64,000 nucleotides of DNA from contig JAPHRD010000066.1 in the NCBI GenBank assembly GCA_026196225.1, positions 1-64,000 of the forward strand. Direction: 5' to 3'. Of the stretch, positions 47,026 to 55,419 are shown piece after piece (the stretch's first letter is position 1; each line of letters opens with the position of its first letter). Position numbers and translations under genes: made by a program. This stretch comes from Motiliproteus sp. GTDB taxonomy: Bacteria; Pseudomonadota; Gammaproteobacteria; Pseudomonadales; Balneatricaceae. Below the pieces are notes generated by a model. It ran no database searches and was not told the origin of the DNA. It saw nothing but the letters and a program-made list of their open reading frames with translations.

Positions 47026-47412
47026 GCATCTCTAAAAAGAGATAGCAAGAAACAGTCCAAGTCTACACATTCACTTAAATTTCAACAACTTGATACATAA
47101 ACACAGCAATTGGCTATAGCCAATTTAATACAGATACCCAAAGACCGTCTCTTATTTCAGACAGATTACAGTGACATATCTAAAAATCTTTGTTTTTCAA
47201 ATGCTTGAAACGTCTCTTATTGGAGACGTAACGCAAGTTTTAAACAGACAAACCGAAACATTCAGTTCTTTAATCAATAATTGAGCAATTTTCGATGCTC
47301 AAAAATACACCATTCTTGCCGCAAGTTGTAGGTCATCAACGGCATAAAATTGCCGCTTTATTAACCAAATTTGATACAGGTAAATCTATACCCTCAAGTT
47401 GCTATCTATGTC
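47026..47412. promoter_or_regulatory. AT-rich, palindrome-dense leader of the acyltransferase gene
   Basis: In 387 bases there are: a hairpin ATCTCT-AAAA-AGAGAT (47028-47043) abutting the GTG start; a perfect 16-bp palindrome (47109-47124); the 11-base direct repeat CGTCTCTTATT at 47146-47156 and 47211-47221; and CGTCTC-N6-GAGACG (47211-47228) overlapping the second copy. Base composition is clearly richer in A+T than the flanking genes. No small reading frame was convincing. Confidence 0.55.
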
Positions 47413-48762
47413 TTAGCGCCCCTTAAAACTTTCAGCTCTAAGTCCATGGCGTTGTAATAACTTGTAAAAATCGGTGCGATTACGCTGTGCCAATCTGGCA
47501 GCCTGAGTCACACTCCCTTCAGTCAATCGCATTACCTTCACCAGGTAATCCCGTTCAAACTGGTGACGAGCATCGTTAAACGAAGGTAAATACCCGGATT
47601 CTTCCGCTAGTGCCTGCCTCACTTGTGCCGCTGGAATTACCGGCGTGGAGGAAAGCGCCACGGTCTGCTGAACCACATTCTCCAACTGACGTACATTGCC
47701 TGGCCAGGAGGCACCCACTAGCAAGTTAACAGCGTCCGGTGCGAAGGATGTTACCTGACCACTACTTCCCTTGGTGGTATGCCGTAAAAAGTGGTTCGCC
47801 AGGAGTGGAATATCTTCAGCCCGTTCATCCAGATCCGGCAGTTTTAAATTAACAACGTTGAGACGGTAATAAAGATCCTGCCTGAAATTACCGTCCGCCA
47901 TATCTTTGTTCAAATCCCGGTGAGTTGCAGAGATAATTCGGACATCAACTCCATAGCTGCGGGTACTGCCTACCGGACGCACCTGACGCTCCTGCAAGAC
48001 TCGCAGTAACTTAACCTGCAGCGCTGCCGGCATATCGCCAATTTCGTCCAGAAATAATGTTCCTTTATCGGCCGCTCGGAACAATCCTTGATGGTCGCTG
48101 ACGGCACCGGTAAAAGCCCCTTTCACATGGCCAAAGAGCTCCGATTCCAGCAGAGGCTCAGGTAACGCACTACAGTTGATGGCGACAAAGGAATGCTTTT
48201 CGCGGCCACTGGCTTGATGGATCGCCTGGGCAAGCAGCTCTTTACCGCTTCCGCTACTCCCGGAAATCAACACACTGACATCGGAATCAGCCACTTGCTG
48301 GGCCGTAGCCAGGAGTCGCTCCATCAACTCGCTACGTGAGAGGATATGCTGTCGCCACTGCTGATCTTTATTGCCACTTCGACATCCTTGAGAGGCGGCC
48401 AACGCTTGAGATATCTGATGTAAAAGTTCTTTCTTATCCACCGGTTTGGTAAGAAAACCGAACACCCCTTGCTGAGTCGCAGATACCGCCTCCGGGATGG
48501 TACCTTGGGCGGTAATAATGATGACGGGCTTACCGGGATAGTAATGTTGAACCTGCTCAAAAAGCTCCAACCCGTCCATCTCATCCATGCGCAGATCACT
48601 GATCACCAGATCAATCTCTTCGCTACGTAACACCTGCAGCGCCTCCTGGCCATTGGAAGCGGTCAGTACTTGATAGTGTTCGGCTTCCAATCTTAAAACC
48701 AGCAATCTCATCAGGCTGGGATCATCATCCACCAACAACAGTCTGGGGTTGATTTCACTCAC
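47413..48762 (-). CDS. glrR: sigma-54-dependent response regulator GlrR
   Basis: A 449-residue NtrC-class activator. Receiver ~1-120 with VDDDPSLMRLL and the phosphoacceptor Asp in LVISDLRMDEMDG. AAA+ domain has Walker A GSSGSGKE, the sigma-54 contact loop GAFTGA and GTLFLDEIGDMP. The C-terminal Fis-type HTH is AARLAQRNRTDFYKLL. Close to E. coli GlrR (QseF) throughout. The GTG start at 48762 follows AAGGAG and overlaps qseG by eight bases. Known role in E. coli: activation of glmY and envelope-stress genes. Confidence 0.94.
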   Translation of the reverse strand: MSEINPRLLLVDDDPSLMRLLVLRLEAEHYQVLTASNGQEALQVLRSEEIDLVISDLRMDEMDGLELFEQVQHYYPGKPVIIITAQGTIPEAVSATQQGVFGFLTKPVDKKELLHQISQALAASQGCRSGNKDQQWRQHILSRSELMERLLATAQQVADSDVSVLISGSSGSGKELLAQAIHQASGREKHSFVAINCSALPEPLLESELFGHVKGAFTGAVSDHQGLFRAADKGTLFLDEIGDMPAALQVKLLRVLQERQVRPVGSTRSYGVDVRIISATHRDLNKDMADGNFRQDLYYRLNVVNLKLPDLDERAEDIPLLANHFLRHTTKGSSGQVTSFAPDAVNLLVGASWPGNVRQLENVVQQTVALSSTPVIPAAQVRQALAEESGYLPSFNDARHQFERDYLVKVMRLTEGSVTQAARLAQRNRTDFYKLLQRHGLRAESFKGR

Positions 48763-49348
48763 CTTTGCGCTCCTTTTCAGCATCAGTGGTCAGGGCTCGA
48801 CGAATACTCATATTGCGTTCCAGATTGGTCAGCGCATCAATTTTATTCTGCAACAATTCGCTATGTTGTCGGCTCTCCCGCAATGCCTCGCCGGCCACAT
48901 CCAACTGTATCTGATTCTGGTCCAGAGCATCGAGCATGCGGCTATCACGCGCGTCGGCATTGATCATCGACTGGTTATGAAGCAGCAGCATATTCACAAG
49001 CATCTCTACTTCTCCGCTCACCTGCTTGTCTGCCTTAATGATTCGTAAACTATCCCGTGCACGAATCCACCCCAGCCGATCCTTGAGTTGCTGATTCAAG
49101 ACTGCATAGTGGTATAGCTGATTGATCACTTGGGGTCTTTTGGTGCCCAGTTTTTTGAGATTCTTCTGCACCTCTTCGGGATTCATTTCCATCGCTTGTG
49201 AAAGCTGTTGCAGCCAGCTTTTGAGACGATACTGCTGAGGGTCAGGCTCTACCACCTCGACCGTCGGTACAATTTTGGCCACCTGTTGATTAAGATGCTG
49301 GCAGCCAGCCAGCAGAACTAAAGAAATCGCTATCAACAGTACTTTCAT
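48755..49348 (-). CDS. qseG: QseG-like outer-membrane lipoprotein
   Basis: A 197-residue lipoprotein with lipobox LLAGC (Cys around residue 16) and a helical, coiled-coil-prone C-terminus. Position between the glrK and glrR genes is the same as qseG in E. coli, where QseG contacts the kinase in the periplasm. ATG 49348 overlaps the glrK stop as ATGA. The assignment depends mainly on context. Confidence 0.82.
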   Translation of the reverse strand: MKVLLIAISLVLLAGCQHLNQQVAKIVPTVEVVEPDPQQYRLKSWLQQLSQAMEMNPEEVQKNLKKLGTKRPQVINQLYHYAVLNQQLKDRLGWIRARDSLRIIKADKQVSGEVEMLVNMLLLHNQSMINADARDSRMLDALDQNQIQLDVAGEALRESRQHSELLQNKIDALTNLERNMSIRRALTTDAEKERKGE

Positions 49349-50778
49349 AGTTTCAGCTCCAATTCCGGTAGCTGCATACAAAAACTGATCGGTAACTGTG
49401 CATTCTCGATCAAATCCAGGGAACCATCGTGCGCCTGCACACACTCACGGGCCACACTCAGCCCGATTCCAGACCCCTTGATGGCACCGATACGACTGTT
49501 ACGACCCTGATAAAAAGGCTCAAAGATACGCTCACTTTCCTGTTCCAAGATTGCTTGACCGCTATTACTCACCTGACACCACAACAACTGCTCCCGCACC
49601 TGCCAACGAATATCCACCTGCCCACCTTCAGGGCAATAATTAACGGCGTTGGAAAGCAGGTTATCCAGCGCCGTTCTGATTTTGGGTGCATCCGCCGGCC
49701 AGTTGCAGGGATCCCCCATCACCTCGACCTGCAGAGATTTGCGCTCAATAATGATTGCGTAACTGGCAATAAGTTCCTGCCACATGCGCTCAAATTCAAC
49801 AGATTCCAAATTAAGCTCTCGATGATAGAGCAGTTGATTGTAATCCAGCAGGTTCTCGATCAATCGCTGCAGCTCTCGACTGTTCTGCTGGACGATAGAA
49901 ACGATCTCAAACTGGCGTTGATCCAGAGTGCCAACCACCCCTTCTGCCAACAGATCAGCACCTTCTCGCAAACTGGCCAAGGGGGTTTTCAACTCATGGG
50001 AAACATGGCGCAGGAACTGCTGTTTTTGGGCGTCCAGTTCTCGAAGCTGGCTGCGCAACCAGTCCAAACGCTCACCGACGATCTGCATCTCCTGAGGCCC
50101 GACAATGGAAATTTCCTGGGTCAGGTCACCACTTCCCATCTGACTGATGCGACGTTCGATCTGTCGAATCGGGCGGTTGATCCAGTAGATAAAGAACAGG
50201 GCCGCAAACAGGGTAAACAGGGCCAATGAGGTAACCATCAACATCAACGATGATTTGATCTCCTGGGATTCAACCACCTGTTGCTGCAACTGCTGATCTA
50301 CAAAGTCTTGGCTGGCACGACGGAGATCCAGCGCCAGGCTACTGATTTGATCAAATTGAGCCAGTGTCGCCTGTCCATTAAACAGGGTGGGTGGTGCCAC
50401 CAGCGCAACCTGCAGCCGTTCCAATGCTTCGGTTAGTGGAAGCAGATAAAAGCCACGCTCTTTGTCCAGCATCGGTTCCAGTTGCTGGAGCTGCTCCATG
50501 ATTTGATTGTGTTCCCCCTGGAACAGCGTTAGCAGCTGTTGATCTCCAAGAGCTACGTACTGCCCTGCATTTCGCTCCAATGCCCAGAGGTCCGCCTGCA
50601 ATATCTGATTTGCACGGGTCAACTCCACCAAATCTTGCGCTTTGCGGCTGTTGTTGACAGCCAGCTGGTCAAATGCCTGGATAGTATAGAAAATTGCGAT
50701 ACACAACGGAGCCACGGCTACAAAAAAGCCGACCAACGTTAGTTGCAGGATTGAGCGGGGACGCCAAAATATTGCCAT
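49345..50778 (-). CDS. glrK: sensor histidine kinase GlrK
   Basis: A 477-residue membrane kinase: helix 1 (~14-34), helical periplasmic domain (~35-170), helix 2 (~172-195), HAMP, H-box HVSHELKTPLASLREG near residue 260, N-box LDNLLSNAVNYCPEGG and the G2 motif GSGIGLSVARE. It phosphorylates GlrR. The H-box and operon order are typical of GlrK/QseE. No promoter is obvious in the 123 bases before it. Confidence 0.93.
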   Translation of the reverse strand: MAIFWRPRSILQLTLVGFFVAVAPLCIAIFYTIQAFDQLAVNNSRKAQDLVELTRANQILQADLWALERNAGQYVALGDQQLLTLFQGEHNQIMEQLQQLEPMLDKERGFYLLPLTEALERLQVALVAPPTLFNGQATLAQFDQISSLALDLRRASQDFVDQQLQQQVVESQEIKSSLMLMVTSLALFTLFAALFFIYWINRPIRQIERRISQMGSGDLTQEISIVGPQEMQIVGERLDWLRSQLRELDAQKQQFLRHVSHELKTPLASLREGADLLAEGVVGTLDQRQFEIVSIVQQNSRELQRLIENLLDYNQLLYHRELNLESVEFERMWQELIASYAIIIERKSLQVEVMGDPCNWPADAPKIRTALDNLLSNAVNYCPEGGQVDIRWQVREQLLWCQVSNSGQAILEQESERIFEPFYQGRNSRIGAIKGSGIGLSVARECVQAHDGSLDLIENAQLPISFCMQLPELELKL

Positions 50779-50901
50779 CGAAAAACAACTTAAAAAGGGG
50801 CACTGTATATAATTTGACCGGCAAGTTTACTGCGCCATTACGGCCCCGTCCAACCCTACAAGCGTTTGAAATTCACCCGCTTTTTGGTTCCCGCTTTATG
50901 A

Positions 50902-52083
50902 TCAATCAGTTACCGGGAAATACAACCAACCTCTAGCAACCAAAGTACAAAGCAGCTCCAACCCCTCTGGGTGCTGCTGCCACGGCAGCAGAGACTGCGC
51001 TGAGTATTGGTTGTGGTCTGAAAGCATGGCTAGCAACTCACGCAGGTCAGCGCTGCAGTCGAAGCTTTCTCCGTTAACGTAAAGCTGTAGCGATGACCCG
51101 CAATCGCTGTAGGCGTATCGCACACCTTCACTTCGGCGCAATTCTCCACCCTGTTGCAATAGTTCAACCAGCTGTGATGAATCCACTTCATACTCTGGCT
51201 CTGCCGGTTGTTCATCGTATTTTGCTTCCGTCACCAATTCTCCAAACCACTGGTTAACGGCATCACCATCTTCCATCCAATGTCGGAGCAACGATTGCAC
51301 CCGCTCAAGATCAGAGTGACAAATCTCTCCACTACTGAGCCGTAAACTTAGATCCGGGTCAGCATAGCGCTCTTCATCTTTTATCTGGGCAGCGCAGAAA
51401 CTGGCAAAATGCATCAACATGTCGCCGCACTGGGGGGCGCGATACCCCACCGAGTAGGTGATGCAATCATCGGTTTCCGCCACACCGTTATGGCCAATCC
51501 GCGGCGGCAGATAAAGCACGTCGCCCGGATTCAAAATCCAGGTCTGCTGCGGCTGCCACTGCTTGAGAATTCGTACCGGTTTTCCTGGTAAGAATTCGGC
51601 ATCCTCGTCGTAAAAACCACCGATCTCCCAACGCCGCTGCCCTTCGGCCTGAATCAGAAACACATCATAATTATCGTAGTGAGGACCGACACCGCCCCCT
51701 TTGGCGGCATAACTGATCATCAGGTCGTCCAGACGCCAACTGGGGATAAATCGAAACTGTTCGACGAAATCCGCTGCCTCAGGCAGCCAGTGATCAACCG
51801 CTTGAACCAATAGTGTCCAGTGCTCAGCAGGAAGCTGGGAAAAACGAGACTCTTCGAAGGGGCCATGACTCAACTGCCAGTCACCCGTGGCAGGTGTTTC
51901 TACCAACAACCGTGATTCAACACCTTCTTCACAAGCAAGACCAGCCAGCTCATCCGCACTAAGAGGCCACTCAGCGTTACCGATGGCATTTCGGATCAAC
52001 AAAGGCTTTTTGTGCCAATATTCGGCAATAAATGTCTCCACCGGCATATCGCCTAGGTGACTGAAAGGAGGGATTGAAGGCAT
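50902..52083 (-). CDS. roxA: ribosomal protein uL16 arginine hydroxylase RoxA (YcfD)
   Basis: A 393-residue JmjC-type 2-oxoglutarate/Fe(II) oxygenase that hydroxylates an Arg in ribosomal protein L16. Iron ligands are His135 and Asp137 in GVGPHYDNYD, and His198 in PPRIGHNGV. The C-terminal winged-helix dimer domain is present. Length matches E. coli YcfD (about 373) with a slight extension. Monocistronic here. Confidence 0.93.
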   Translation of the reverse strand: MPSIPPFSHLGDMPVETFIAEYWHKKPLLIRNAIGNAEWPLSADELAGLACEEGVESRLLVETPATGDWQLSHGPFEESRFSQLPAEHWTLLVQAVDHWLPEAADFVEQFRFIPSWRLDDLMISYAAKGGGVGPHYDNYDVFLIQAEGQRRWEIGGFYDEDAEFLPGKPVRILKQWQPQQTWILNPGDVLYLPPRIGHNGVAETDDCITYSVGYRAPQCGDMLMHFASFCAAQIKDEERYADPDLSLRLSSGEICHSDLERVQSLLRHWMEDGDAVNQWFGELVTEAKYDEQPAEPEYEVDSSQLVELLQQGGELRRSEGVRYAYSDCGSSLQLYVNGESFDCSADLRELLAMLSDHNQYSAQSLLPWQQHPEGLELLCTLVARGWLYFPVTD

Positions 52084-52173
52084 GGGTTTGTTTACCGTGG
52101 TTGATCGAGGCCGTCATTATAAAGCCACAACCACTGCCTGGTAAGTCCACAGCATTGAAGATTCAAGCCTTAG

Positions 52174-52830
52174 CTAACCTGGATCATAGCCCTTTTTCCA
52201 ATGCTCGGCCGGAACCACCACGGGCGCCTGACCATTGGCAAAAAACCAAGAGTCTACGGCATAACGTTTACCAGTAGCCAACTCTTCAATCGCTGCAGAA
52301 TAGTGAGGCATCTGAAAGCTGAAGAAGCCTCGATGATAAGGATAAATCGGTTGGTGAAAACGGATCCAATTTCGTTGCTGCAGTAATAGCAACGCCACGG
52401 TGGTATTGCTGGACTCGGCAACACAATCAAGCTGCTGATCTCCGGACAGCATGCCACTGTTACGCCCTTGATCATGGCTGGTACCGTTCTGGGCACCATT
52501 GAACACTTCCATCAGTGCAACCGCCTGGGCAATTTGTTCCCGCTCCTGATCAGCATTTTTAGCAACCGGCTGAAATAGCTTTTGTAATTGCTGCCATTGC
52601 TCCGTGCTGTAGCTCAGGGTACTAATGCTATCGCAACCCTGAGCTGCGCATACCTGAAACCGTTCCCTCTGAGGAGGCTGCACTTTATGCAGCCTCAAAT
52701 ACTCCAGCGGTGAGCGGCTATTCACTATCGAACTTGTGGAAGCGCAGCCAACACTGAAAAACACCGGCAGGAGCAGTAAGAGCCAAGTAGATCGCCTAAT
52801 GATATTGTTCCCACCACAGCTCATACCCAT
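52174..52830 (-). CDS. hypothetical lipoprotein
   Basis: A 218-residue protein with a hydrophobic leader and lipobox VGC (about residue 28-30 of the chosen start). The mature region has four further cysteines (CAAQGC, LDC and one more at most) and aromatic-rich C-terminal segments. No recognised domain. ATG 52830 follows AGGAAG; it begins 13 bases after the DUF4399 stop, so the two are probably cotranscribed. Confidence 0.6.
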   Translation of the reverse strand: MGMSCGGNNIIRRSTWLLLLLPVFFSVGCASTSSIVNSRSPLEYLRLHKVQPPQRERFQVCAAQGCDSISTLSYSTEQWQQLQKLFQPVAKNADQEREQIAQAVALMEVFNGAQNGTSHDQGRNSGMLSGDQQLDCVAESSNTTVALLLLQQRNWIRFHQPIYPYHRGFFSFQMPHYSAAIEELATGKRYAVDSWFFANGQAPVVVPAEHWKKGYDPG

Positions 52831-52843
52831 GGGCTCTTCCTGA

Positions 52844-53254
52844 CTACTTAACGACAATCTCAACCGGTGCAGAGACAATCACAGGCTTATGGGGTTTGTG
52901 GGCATGGTCTGCCAACAACAATTGTAATTGATGTTTTCCTGGAGACAATTCCAATATCACTTCTGTCTGACCGCCACCGAAATGGCGATGATTGTCATCC
53001 GCCGGTATGGGCTGATTCATGGGTGGGAGTTTATCCACATCGATCAACAGGTGATGGTGGCCAGTATTGTTACGATCCACGCCAGCGGGCGCGACTCCCA
53101 TACCGATTAATCCAAACTGTACTTTCACCGGACTGCTAACAACTTCACCATTAGCGGGACTGATGATATAGACCTTGACGTGGCCATCAGCAAAACTCCA
53201 AGCCGAGGTAGACATTAGCAAAATCGCCAATACTGAACGGATAGACAAAGACAT
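52844..53254 (-). CDS. DUF4399 periplasmic protein
   Basis: A 135-residue secreted protein, signal peptide 1-22 (after FADG), then a DUF4399 beta-sandwich with YIISPANGEVVSSPVKVQFGLIGMGVAPAG, TGHHHLLID and HRHFGGGQTE. The clustered histidines suggest metal binding, possibly copper; that is inference. ATG 53254 is chosen because the signal peptide begins there. Confidence 0.85.
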   Translation of the reverse strand: MSLSIRSVLAILLMSTSAWSFADGHVKVYIISPANGEVVSSPVKVQFGLIGMGVAPAGVDRNNTGHHHLLIDVDKLPPMNQPIPADDNHRHFGGGQTEVILELSPGKHQLQLLLADHAHKPHKPVIVSAPVEIVVK

Positions 53255-53345
53255 AGCATTTCTCTCCTCTGAAACTAAGCCATGTCTACAAGCGTAGATC
53301 ATCCTTATCTGCAGTGATATGAAAGGGATTCAACGGCCGGGCCAA

Positions 53346-53410
53346 GTTGTTGTATGGCGTTGTTGTATGGCGTTATTGTATGAAACTGTTGTATGAAGCT
53401 GTTTTATACA
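53346..53410. repeat. degenerate 13-bp tandem repeat, five units
   Basis: Units of 13 bases start at 53346, 53359, 53372, 53385 and 53398. The first two are identical (GTTGTTGTATGGC); the rest diverge progressively but keep the TTGTATG core. It is intergenic between the DUF4399 gene and the acyl-CoA dehydrogenase terminator. It is not a CRISPR: there are no spacers. Confidence 0.85.
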
Positions 53411-53480
53411 ATTGGTGTGCGAAGGAATTTTGCAGCGCCGAGCGGAGAGCAGCTAGAGAGAGTTTAAGTTAAAGAAGAAA

Positions 53481-53507
53481 GACAGGAGCTGAACACCAGC
53501 TCCTGTC
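53481..53507 (-). terminator. hairpin terminator after the acyl-CoA dehydrogenase gene
   Basis: An 11-bp perfect stem (53481-53491 with 53497-53507) and a five-base loop, followed on the minus strand by TTTCTTCTTT. It lies 10 bases beyond the stop codon. Confidence 0.75.
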
Positions 53508-53516
53508 TTTAACTAT

Positions 53517-55295
53517 TTAGAACAGATCTTCTTCCAGCCCCATGATGGACTCACTACCGGTAACAGCAGCAGCAGCGTAGCTAAGATAACGCGGCAAAAC
53601 CTGATCCATATAGAACTCAGCACTGATCAACTTGGCCTTGCAGAACTTGGGATCATAGTCTCCACCACTCTGCAGCTGTTCGGCAGCTTGAGCGGCCTTC
53701 AGCATCTGCCAACCACCACAGACGGTACCGGCCAGCATCATATAGTTGAACGCCAGACTGCCCGCCAGATTGATATCCGATTCAGCACCTTTGAGCAGGT
53801 AGCGCTGTGTTTGCCCCAAAGCTTCAACCGCCGACAACAGACTGCCAGAGATCCCCCGCAAACGTTCGGAACCCTGCTGCGCAGTTTCGATGGTATCCAG
53901 CATCTCTGCCAACAATGCATCCATCGCTTCACCCTGATCGAACAGAGTCTTACGGCCAACCAAATCCTGAGCCTGGATACCGCTGGTGCCTTCATAGATG
54001 GTAAGAATTCTGGCATCACGATAGTGCTGAGCAGCACCGGTCTCTTCGATAAAGCCCATGCCGCCATGAACCTGAACACCCAGCCCCGTCACTTCCTGAG
54101 CCACTTCAGTACACCAACCTTTAACGATCGGCGTTAACAACGACACCCGCGCCTGGTGGCGAGCCTTATCTTCACCCTTGAGCTGGTGATCCAGATTACC
54201 GTAAGCCGTAAAGGCCAGGGCCCGTCCCGCTTCGGTCAACGTTCGCATAGTCATCAGCATACGACGCACGTCCGGGTGACGAATAATGGTGTTGGATTCT
54301 TTACTACCTGGAGCCGGGCTCTGGACCCGATCTTTGGCGTAATCCACCGCCAATTGGTAGGCCCGATCGGCGATGGCTACACCCTGCAAACCTACACCCA
54401 GACGAGCGTTGTTCATCATGGTGAACATGCAGGCCAAACCTTTATTCTCTTCACCCACCAGGTAACCGATAGCGCCGTCGTTATCACCAAAGCTCATCAC
54501 ACAGGTCGGGCTGGCATGGATGCCGAGCTTATGTTCCAGAGAAACTGCTCCGCAGTCATTCAACTCACCCAGAGAGCCGTCTTCGTTGACCAGGTACTTG
54601 GGGACGATAAACAACGAAATACCCCGAACACCCGCCGGCGCGTCTGGAAGGCGCGCCAATACCAGATGAACGATATTGTCGGTCATATCGTGCTCACCCC
54701 AGGTGATAAAAATCTTCTGACCCTTGATACGGTAGTGATCCCCTTCCCGTTCGGCTTTACAACGTAGCGCCGCTAGATCAGAACCTGCCTGTGGTTCTGT
54801 GAGGTTCATGGTGCCGGTCCATTCACCGGATACCAGTCGCGGGATGTATTGCGCTTTAATGGCTTCGCTGGCGTTTGCTTCGATCGCTTCGATGGCACCT
54901 TGGGTCAACAGCGGGCAGAGTCCCCAAGAGATATTGGATGCTTGCCACATCTCCAATACTGCAGCCGCCAGTACCTGTGGCATCCCTTGACCTCCGTGCT
55001 CGGGATCAAATTGTAGCGATCCCCAACCACCTTCAGCGTACTGTTGGTAGGCGTCTTTGAAACCAACAGGGGTCGGCACCTGCCCTTGCTCATTGAGTTT
55101 CACGCCAGTCTGATCGCCAATAATATTAAGCGGTGAGATCACCTCGCCAGAAAGCTTGCTGGCTTCCTCCAGTATCGCCGCCACCATATCGGGGCTGGCC
55201 TCTTCGTATCCGGGCAGTGCAGCAATCTGGTCCATACCGACCAGCTGCTGAAGTACGAAATTCATGTCGTTAACCGGAGCTCTGTACTCAGCCAT
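53517..55295 (-). CDS. acyl-CoA dehydrogenase, long C-terminal type
   Basis: A 592-residue FAD enzyme that oxidises acyl-CoA to 2-enoyl-CoA. Segments: TMNLTEPQAGSDLAALR (FAD/substrate), the flavin-binding ITWGEHDM region, and the catalytic Glu in ILTIYEGTSGIQAQDLVGRK (~435). A C-terminal extension (~470-592) places it in the large ACAD group that includes DmdC, the methylmercaptopropionyl-CoA dehydrogenase; fatty-acid substrates are equally possible. It is downstream of an AMP-forming ligase on the same strand. Confidence 0.93.
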   Translation of the reverse strand: MAEYRAPVNDMNFVLQQLVGMDQIAALPGYEEASPDMVAAILEEASKLSGEVISPLNIIGDQTGVKLNEQGQVPTPVGFKDAYQQYAEGGWGSLQFDPEHGGQGMPQVLAAAVLEMWQASNISWGLCPLLTQGAIEAIEANASEAIKAQYIPRLVSGEWTGTMNLTEPQAGSDLAALRCKAEREGDHYRIKGQKIFITWGEHDMTDNIVHLVLARLPDAPAGVRGISLFIVPKYLVNEDGSLGELNDCGAVSLEHKLGIHASPTCVMSFGDNDGAIGYLVGEENKGLACMFTMMNNARLGVGLQGVAIADRAYQLAVDYAKDRVQSPAPGSKESNTIIRHPDVRRMLMTMRTLTEAGRALAFTAYGNLDHQLKGEDKARHQARVSLLTPIVKGWCTEVAQEVTGLGVQVHGGMGFIEETGAAQHYRDARILTIYEGTSGIQAQDLVGRKTLFDQGEAMDALLAEMLDTIETAQQGSERLRGISGSLLSAVEALGQTQRYLLKGAESDINLAGSLAFNYMMLAGTVCGGWQMLKAAQAAEQLQSGGDYDPKFCKAKLISAEFYMDQVLPRYLSYAAAAVTGSESIMGLEEDLF

Positions 55296-55419
55296 AACAC
55301 CAAATCCTGTTTAAAGGGGGATCTTGCCAACCCCTATCGTTGGCAGCATCCCCTCAAAGTTTGAAATTAGATATCCCGAAGTGCGGGACGGTTAGGTATA
55401 AAAAACCGCCCCAGCATTA

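Noticed and set aside
53346-53410. CRISPR array
   Set aside because: Thirteen-base units are directly abutting, without spacers and with progressive decay.
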